This document shows, in pieces, positions 49,601 through 58,600 of a stretch of 64,000 bases of DNA. Origin of the DNA: Eupeodes corollae (lineage: Eukaryota > Arthropoda > Insecta > Diptera > Syrphidae); the NCBI RefSeq assembly GCF_945859685.1, contig NC_079147.1, forward strand, positions 71,020,946 to 71,084,945. Reading direction: 5' to 3'. Numbering within the stretch: the first letter of the stretch is position 1; each line of letters starts with the position of its first letter. The notes beneath the pieces were generated by a model. The model was given only the letters and a program-made list of their open reading frames with translations. It ran no database searches and was not told the DNA's origin. Made by a program: the position numbers and the translations under genes.

Positions 49601-52600
49601 AAATGTAAGTACATTTCTCAACACGTAAAGCCACGTTGAAACGTAACTCTTCATCTTTTCAACTTCACTTCAAAAATCTTCAAACTTAAACAAATTTAAA
49701 GATATTTACAATACTAAAGATTTAAAATCAGTTACTAGTAAGTTTAACGAGTGCATCAGTATTTTGGTCCTGGTTCTTAAAAAAGACAAGTGTATATTTA
49801 TGAGCGTTTTTTTAAAGTATTTTTATTCAAATAAAATACTTTAATACTTACATAAGTAGTACTTCAAGTACTTGGTCAGAAGTGGGTGGGATATCTGGTT
49901 ATTTCATTTCAAATCATAGATTATTTTGATACTGGAGAGAAAGCCAGTTAACGCAGGGCCGTATTAAGGGGAGGGCGACCGGGGCGGAAGCACGGGATCT
50001 CCACAAACTGGGGTCCGACACTACAGAGACTTCGGAAAATGTTTGTTTTCAATTCCAACTAGTAAACATTTTTTCCTTTGATATGTATTTTTTTTGCTCT
50101 TTTACCTTTAGCTACAGCTTATTTAATTATAGTTATCTTAAATAACAGGAGTCATTGATCTTTATCTGTTCACTTCAATCAGGCAATCAGTGAAATATCA
50201 AAATCTCAAATGGCCCTGATAAGAAGCACTTCCAATTCACTACCCCTCTTGAGGGAGTACCCCAATCGCTTAATGTCTGAAAGGGGTGGTATTTGCCCGC
50301 AACCTCGGATGTTGAGTTTTCGATTTCGTGTTTCGACAATTTTGTCCGTTCAATGCTTTGATTTCGTGCAGAATTTGTAGCCGTTTTTCACAGCCAGTAC
50401 AGAACGGCACCGACTTCTTATTAAGAAATTATCCGAAATGAAAAGCGGCCAGTTTTTAGTCTGGAAAAAGCTCAGCGACGATCGTTGGTATTGTCGAGCT
50501 GAAGCTACGAAAGCCTTAGTCAAGGACTATTCGGAAATCGAAGAAGCTCTAACCAGCATATTATCTTCAAAATAAAGAGTAATAAGACATCGTGAAGAAT
50601 GAAGCAACGCACAACATACAGAAGATGAGTGGTCTGGAAACCGTTTTATTTGCAATATTTTGGAACGATCTCTTGGGAGATGTTGCAAGACCCGAAAATG
50701 GTTCTTGAATCGGCAATACATGCAATAGAATCATTAAAATCATTTGTGGAATCCAGTACCCGTTGCATGATGGTTAGTGCGTTGGACTGTCATGCAAGGG
50801 GTCTGGGTTCAATCCCTGCCTGTGCCACCTTAATTTAAAAAAAAAATAATTTTCGCGGGTACTGCCTCTTGCGAGGAATTGACAATTCCTTCAAGAGTAA
50901 TTCTTGTCATGAAAAAAGTGCTTTCTCAAATTAGCCGTTCGGATTCGGCCTAAAATTGTAGGTTCCTTCCATTCCTGACAACAGTACTCGCACACAGGAA
51001 TGGTAGAGAGTTGTAAGTCACTAGGCCCTGGTTCACAACGGACTGTTGCGCCACCCCATTTGATTTTTTTGGAATCCAAACGAAATAATTTTGATAAATA
51101 CGAGGAAGCTGCCAAAAAAATATCCCATACTGATGAAAATGTACAATTACACACCCGCACCAGAACGAGAAATGTGAGGTTGAATCCGCTCGATTACCGG
51201 AGAGCACAAGGCGTAAATCTGTCATGCAAGGAAAAATACAAAGTATCCGCCTTCATCATAGTGAAAGATTGCATGCCTGTGCTGTATGTTTAAGATTTGG
51301 ATTCCTGAATCACATAAAGGAGATGGATGCTGAAAATTTGCACGCTGCAACATATGCGTTGTTGAAAGTGTATCCGGATGATTAAGAGCCTGTCTTGGTA
51401 ATGAGTTGGTTCAATTTGTGTCTTTGATTGACTCATACAAAAAGGAAAAGGACTATGGAACAGATCAATCGCCGAAACTATTTTACTACCAAATTCCCGA
51501 AAATCAAATTTTCAGAGCTGCATTCCTAAACCTCGAAATTGCATTGAGAATGTATTTGGTTTTGATGGTAACAAATTGTGCTCATTTTCAAAAATGAGAA
51601 TAATAAAAAATAGGCTTCAAACCACGATGGGACAAAACCATCTATCGAAGCTTTCTCTCCTGAGCATTGAAAGCGATTTACTCCGATGACTGGATTTCAA
51701 CGAAATCATCAACAATTTTTCGGTGAAAAAAGCTCTAAAATTTCCGTTCGTTAGCCCCAACATTTAATTTTAGATAATTCTTTTTTCCGTTTATATATAT
51801 GTATACATATGTGTTTGTTCAATACTAAAGGAATCTTGGTTTCACAATAAATTATTTATTGAAAAACTGGAGTGAAAAAAAATGGTTTACTTTATTTTGA
51901 AAATAATTTGGGGTGAGGTGGCCTCCGCTCCTTTATTGCCCCGAGGCCTCTGGACTTCTAAATTCGGCCCTGCCTTAATGGAACTAAATAATAAGCCTTA
52001 TGCTTGAACAACTTTGGAAAATAGTGAAAACGTATTTCCAAATTAAGTGCTGTGCAGCCCAAACAGTGCATTTTAAAAAAAAGAAGATTCGAGCGATCAC
52101 GAATATTTGAATGAACTTCTGTCGCGCGTGAATAGCTGTAATCTATGCTATTCACCTAAAAGCTTCATCGCAGTGGGTTAACAAAAACATTGGCCATTCC
52201 GTAAGTCTTAAGTATTTACACCACCCCCAACTACAATTCGACAGAAACTTCCAAATTTCTAAACCTTCCAGATCATTCGACGAGAATAGGAGTCAATCCA
52301 CTTTTACATAGATGGATCAAAAACAAATCAAGGGTTTAGTGGAGGTGTGTTCTCTAAGTCTGAACAACTGAAATTAAGTCCCTCATTCCGCCTTCCCAAT
52401 CATTGAAGCGTGTTTCAGGTAGAACGTTTGGCGTTTAAAAAAGTCTTGTTCTGGCTTAGAGAAAAAGTGATATATCCGTATTTTCTCAAATAGTCAGATC
52501 TCAAATCTCTGGACTCTGTCTCTAGTTCACCTTTGCTGGGTGCCGGGCCAAAGAGACATTCCAGGAAATTTTAAATGAAACAGTACACTCCATTCTACCA

Positions 52601-55600
52601 CGTTTGGCTAATGCTTGCATACCTATCGCTACATGTAAACTATTGCACATACAAGACGCCGCGCACCGCCGTGTCAGGCCACAAAAAAAAATCTGGCCTA
52701 CACTAGATTTAAAGCGCTCAAGTTGCAAGCTATGTATCTCTTAGCACATTGCATATAAGCACGATAATCGGTGTCATAACAGGACACTAGCTAATAGGAA
52801 CAGCACGCCACGTGACTAGGTGTATTTGAGCTTTAGCTCAAAAACGCAATAATTACCTAAGAGAAATCTTCTATAACGATCTAAACGATCTTAATCATAT
52901 TCGCATAATCAGCCTCTCACGTTTCGTTAGGGACTCAAACTAATTTCATAGAGCTTAGAAGAATGCCGAAACATTCATTTGGTATTACAATGGGTCATTA
53001 CACTGACCTAAGTGTGTCCTACTCCATCACGGACAGCCACTTTAACCTAACCTAAACTAAAGAACTCTTAAGTACTTCAAAGTACTCTTGTTAAGTGATA
53101 ATTTGGTAATTTTAGTTTCGTTTTTGTTTAACTTTTCAAGGGATTTCATTAAAATTATCTATCTATCTTATCTAGAGAACTCAAACAATTAGTCTAATTA
53201 GACTTACAAAACTATGAACACAGTCGAATTTTGTAATCAATAGTCTTTCAAAAGTTTATTTTCCCCGAGAAATAAATCACAACTGTTGGACTTTTCTCCA
53301 TTGCTCTTAAATCGATTTTTCTTTCCATACATTTAGGACTTTGTAATCCATCCCAATTTTCTAATGACATACACCTACTTTTCAAATTTTCAACAAAAAT
53401 GCTAATGAGGTAACTCGGTGTCACTTTAACAAACTCTTTGGTGCGTTCATATCTTTTTATACTTACACTTCTTTTATCCGCGCGACAAACAATCACAGCT
53501 TAATGAAGAATATTCCCCAAGTCCCAAGATAATATCAACTTTTCTCATTTCAAAAGTCTATGCGAGGTTCTTCTTTTGAATACTTTCAATTCAATTTTCA
53601 AAGAAGTCTTTTCATTGAATTAAGAGAAGGAGAGCAAGGGAAGGAAAAAATCAGCTCGGTTTCAATTTACTCTATAATTTAATTACACTGAATAACTTTT
53701 CTTCCAACTTCCCTCCTCTCCCTTAACGCAGCTTCTTGATAATGCTGACCACAGAAGAAAAAAGTTATGAATTGGATGCATCACGTTTCAAAGAATATTA
53801 TCGTTACACTCGTATATGATGCATAACATCTGTCCTTCGAGATGAAATTTGATGAACCTCTTTTTATCTGATCTGGCATAAAGCTTAATGTGTTCTTTTA
53901 CGTGCATCATATAAAGATGATAAATATGGTCGTACCTAAAAACATAGTTAAGCCCGAAAAAGGCAAAGAAAAACCATATTTTGGTAGGAACTCAACAACA
54001 AGACAAATTGAGGTCGTACTGTATAACTATGGTGATGCTCATTATTCTAATTTATTTCGGTATTAATAAAGGCTTTTGGGTATCCTTTTTTAAAATTATG
54101 GGTTTAACTAGAAGTCACGTAGTTGTTTTGCATTTTAATACAACACACAAAATTATTATACTTTTGGTGTTCTAGCATCAGGCAGTCTATATGTAAATAT
54201 CATAATATTAATGTTTTTCTCTTAAAGGTTCCTACGGGGTTTTTGTTTATTTTTGATGATGATTGAAGGCTGGAAATTTGCAAATGACACATAAAAATGA
54301 AAAACTTATTCAGGCCTATTTATTATATAAATTAATCGATTTGCAGAGGAAAGTATGAGCCATAAAGACATAATTAATATTTTAATGAAAACAAAACTTG
54401 AAATAACAACCACGGATAGGAAAGCATTTATTTTATGAAATAACTCATTATTTCTAGAATAAAGAAAAATATCGTAATTAGAACTTTTGTACAGAAAAAC
54501 TCAATTTGTCGAATTAATAATTTTGACATTTTTCGCTGTTTCAAAGTCTCTAGAATCTAAATAAAAGATTTTAAGAGTCATGTCTGTGCTATTCCGGAAA
54601 AAGGAAAACCTCTAAACTGCAACAACTATAGAGGAATCAGTCTACTTCACATCACTTATAAAATCTTCTCTGCCGTAAGCGTCTAAAGCCCACCGTCAAC
54701 AACCTGATGGGTCCTTATCAGTGTGGTTTTAGACCAGGAAAGTCCACTGACAATCAATTATTCAGATTACGGAAGATCTCACAAACACCATCTCTTCATC
54801 GATTTCAAGGCCGCATATGACAGCATAAATGTTCAAATGGAAGACAAGTGCATTCAAGAGGACACAAGCGTCCACAGGTTTCCTCAAACCCACCTCTGTC
54901 TATCTACTCCTACTCTCACCTCCCCATGGTGAATATCGGGCGCCTAGTACCTCAACTGGAGATTGGGTTCCAACCCCAGTGGAAAGTTTTTGGGGGTAGA
55001 AAACGAGAGAGGGGGAGAGGTAATTCCACTAAGGCACCTCTCCTTATCCAGACGGCGGCAAAGGAATTCCCGAGATGGAATCAACAGTGGCGTCTACAGT
55101 TCCAGTAAGGTTAAACTACTTAGTGAACAAATTATATTGCTTCAAAGACTTATTCGGAGCCCAGGCCTATAAGGAGCGGTTTTATCCGGCTCCCCGTCCT
55201 TGGAGTTATACTAACGATCTGGCCTTCCAGATTGGAGGTTTTGCCGTCGGAGTGACTTCCTGGCCACGTAAAAGCCTCATGTTGCGAAGCACCAACAAGT
55301 CTCGGATACGGACGGATTTATTGTTGACAACCAACGCAAACGAATTAAGAACAACGAACTTCGAGTATGCACGTCGAATGTTAGGTCCCTTAACAGACCA
55401 TGTGCGGCCGAAGAACTAGCGGAGGCCCTAGACTGCTATAAAGCAGATATCACCGCCATCCAGGAAATACGATGGGATGGGCCGGGCAAAAAGAGGATTA
55501 AAAACTGCGATATTTACTATGGTGACTGCTACCAAAAAAAAACAGCGCTTATTTGGATGGAGCTTTGTCATTGGCCAGACTTAGCAACAAGTTTTGGGTT

Positions 55601-58600
55601 ATAGGTGCATCAACGAGCTCCTCATGACCATCCGCATCAAGGCTTAATTCTTCTTATTATCTACCTTCAACCAGATTGACCATATTGCGATTGACGCCAG
55701 ACACTCTTCCAGCATCATGGATGTACGAAATTTCCGAGGAGCTAACATTGACACGGACCTCGTTGTAGCCAAGGTAACACTTCGGATTTCCAGACCCAAG
55801 GCAAAACAAGGAGGTGCTGGCAGAAGGTACAACGTCGAACGAACCTACAAGAAACCCCTGGTTTGATGAAAAATGTTGGCAGGCAAATGCAGCCAAACAA
55901 CAGCCACTCAAAAGAGACGAACGCTGACTTCTCAGAAGGAAAAAGAGAGGGCATGAGAAGAGTGCGGTCGAAGATATTGAGAGTTTTAAAAGCAGGAATG
56001 AAGTTCGAAAGTCTTATGAACAGGTGATACGAAATTCACAGGTACATAAACCTAGAACCGAAGGCCGCAAAGCCGAAAGTGGAACCGCAGTCAATGCTGA
56101 GGATATGGAAGGACCACTTCTGGAAACTGTCAGGCAGGATGATCCATTCAACATAGACGACGTTATGTTTAAACAACTGCAAGACTTTCTCAGTTACCTT
56201 TATTCCATTTAAAAAAGTATTCTTCTGACCGACAAGGCTTTCGACACAAGAATATTATCAAAAGTCCACGATACTAACAAAATACCAGACCTTATTGACT
56301 TTTTCTTAACTCTTAAAGGAATCAAACGAAATCACATTATGTCGAAGGTAATTATGACCTGTCAGCAGATCATACTCCAGTCATCCAGTCATAGAAAAAA
56401 GTAATCCAAAGCTTGTAAATAAGAAAACAAACTGGAATGATTTTAGAGAAAGGCTTTTAAGTTTTAAAAATTTAAGATCTCCCATCGATACAATCGAGCA
56501 AATTGATCATGAAGTGGGACAATTTATTGCTGATGTGCAACAGGCCGCTGAAGAAAGTACTCCAACATTTTCTAATAGAAGACAAAATTAAATAAAATAT
56601 CCTTTAGAGACAGAGCTCGAAGAAAAGGCAAAATACTAGATTTCCAGATGATAAAACAACGTTTAACCGTATATGCAACAATCTTAAAAAACAAATTTAC
56701 AAATTCAAAAATGATCCGCTCAGCACATTCCTAAGGAATTTAACGACTGATGCTTCAACCGATTTGTCGCTATGGAAAGCAGCCAAGCACCTGAAAAGAC
56801 CGCAGTTACAAAACTCGCCCTTGAAATCTCAAGATGGGAAATGGATCGGTAACCCGAAAGAAACCTTTTCGCTGAACATCTTGCAAATGTTTTTAAGTCA
56901 TACTCATCAAACGCGGCCGAAAATAGCTTACAGTTTATTGATAAGATAGATGAAAGTGAAATACCAATTGTAAGACTTAAACAAATAAAAATGTATGTTT
57001 TTATATCAACTATCAAATAAAAAATCACCAGGTTACGATCTAATTACTACTCAGGTTATGAAAGAAATGCCATTGAAAGTCTTCATAAAACTCCAATATA
57101 TAATAAATGCATGCCCTAAGCGACGGTATGTCCAAAGCAAGGTAAACCACCTACAGAAGTGACGGCTTACAGACCAATATCGCTTATACCAATTATGGCA
57201 AAAGTTTTTGAAAAACTGCTTCTAAAGAGACTAAGCAACATCATGCTTTCAGTTTGGCTTTAGAAATAAACATTCCACGATAGACCAAGTTCATCGCATG
57301 TTATAGAAAAAGCATTAGAAGAAAAACAAGTATGTTCAGCTATTTTCTTAGATGTTGCACAAGCTTTTGACAAGGTTTGGCATGAGGAACTTGAGTACAA
57401 ACTGCAAAGGAATCCCAGGCAGTATTTTGAAATATTAAAATCGTACATCTCAGACTGATTTTTTGGAGTAAGGTACGATCAAGAATACTCGAAATTGAAA
57501 AAATTAAAGCCGGTGTACCACAAGGAAGTGTCCTAGGTCCTACCCTGTATTTAATATACACAAGGGATATTCCAGTTGGTAATCACACCATAATGGCTAC
57601 TTTTGCAGATGATACCGCAATTTTAGTACCTGACAAATGTGTCTCTAAGGCAGCAGTAAAACTACAAATTGCCGTCGACACAGTGAGAGCTTGGACCGAA
57701 AAATGGCGTATCAAACTCAATGAAACAAAATCTTCACATATAAACTTTACAAATAAAATGATAAACAATATTCCAATATTCATTAATAATCAAGCTGTAC
57801 CTTAGGCCAATACGACCAAATACCTTGGAATGACTTTGGATGCAAAGCTAAAGTGTAAAGAGCACATCAAAAAGTAAAGAGAAGAACTAAACTTGAAATA
57901 TAGAAAAATGTACTGGTTACTTGGTAACAACTCTTTTATTAATCCAAAACAAAATAATGCTGTATAATCAAGGCCTGTTTGGACCTATGGCATCCAATGT
58001 GGAATAGTTAATGCACCTTGGTACATAAGAAATACCGATCTACATCGTGACTTACAAATAGAAATGGTTACAAAAGTTGATAAAAAATACGCTTATCGCA
58101 CAACCAGAGACTACAAAGTCATACTAATTCTGAAATGGAATCCGTCTTGAATATAAGAAACCATGTTCAGAGACTAAGAAGAACCAAGCCTCATGAGCTT
58201 ATTGTTTTAAATAAAACATGGGAAAGTATTAAAAGTTTAAACTTCCCCCAAAGTGATTATACAAAGTTAAGAAAGAAAAATCTGAAGTCGATCCTTCAAG
58301 ATTGGTGGTTTTAGTGGTTAAGAGTCTTACAATACTTGATGTCGAATACTGCCAAGTGTCTTTTGTAGATTTCCTCCTGTCAAAAAAAAACAAGACCACG
58401 AACTTGAAAAACTTTTATTTAGATATATTATAGAAACCACTTTAAAATGTCACTTTCGCAACAATGAATTTTGACAATTCTAACACAGGCGGAACGCTCG
58501 GTGATAGCAATTTGACTATCAAAAATACGACAATCACTTATCACCTTAGTCAACTTCATTCTAGAATATATATATCGAGGGCATTCGGCTAACAGATTAA

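Noticed and set aside
50756..50830. tRNA-like sequence with A and B boxes
   Set aside because: It is the head of a SINE: it has no proper acceptor stem, continues into a 240-bp body, and is flanked by a target duplication.
49953..51972. Possible domesticated ZMYM1-like host gene
   Set aside because: TIRs, frameshifts, stops and an inserted SINE show a dead transposon, not a conserved gene.
53248..53496. 82-codon minus ORF in gene 2 intron 1 considered as an extra exon
   Set aside because: No similarity to uridine phosphorylase. The exon 1 to exon 2 join is already in frame without it.
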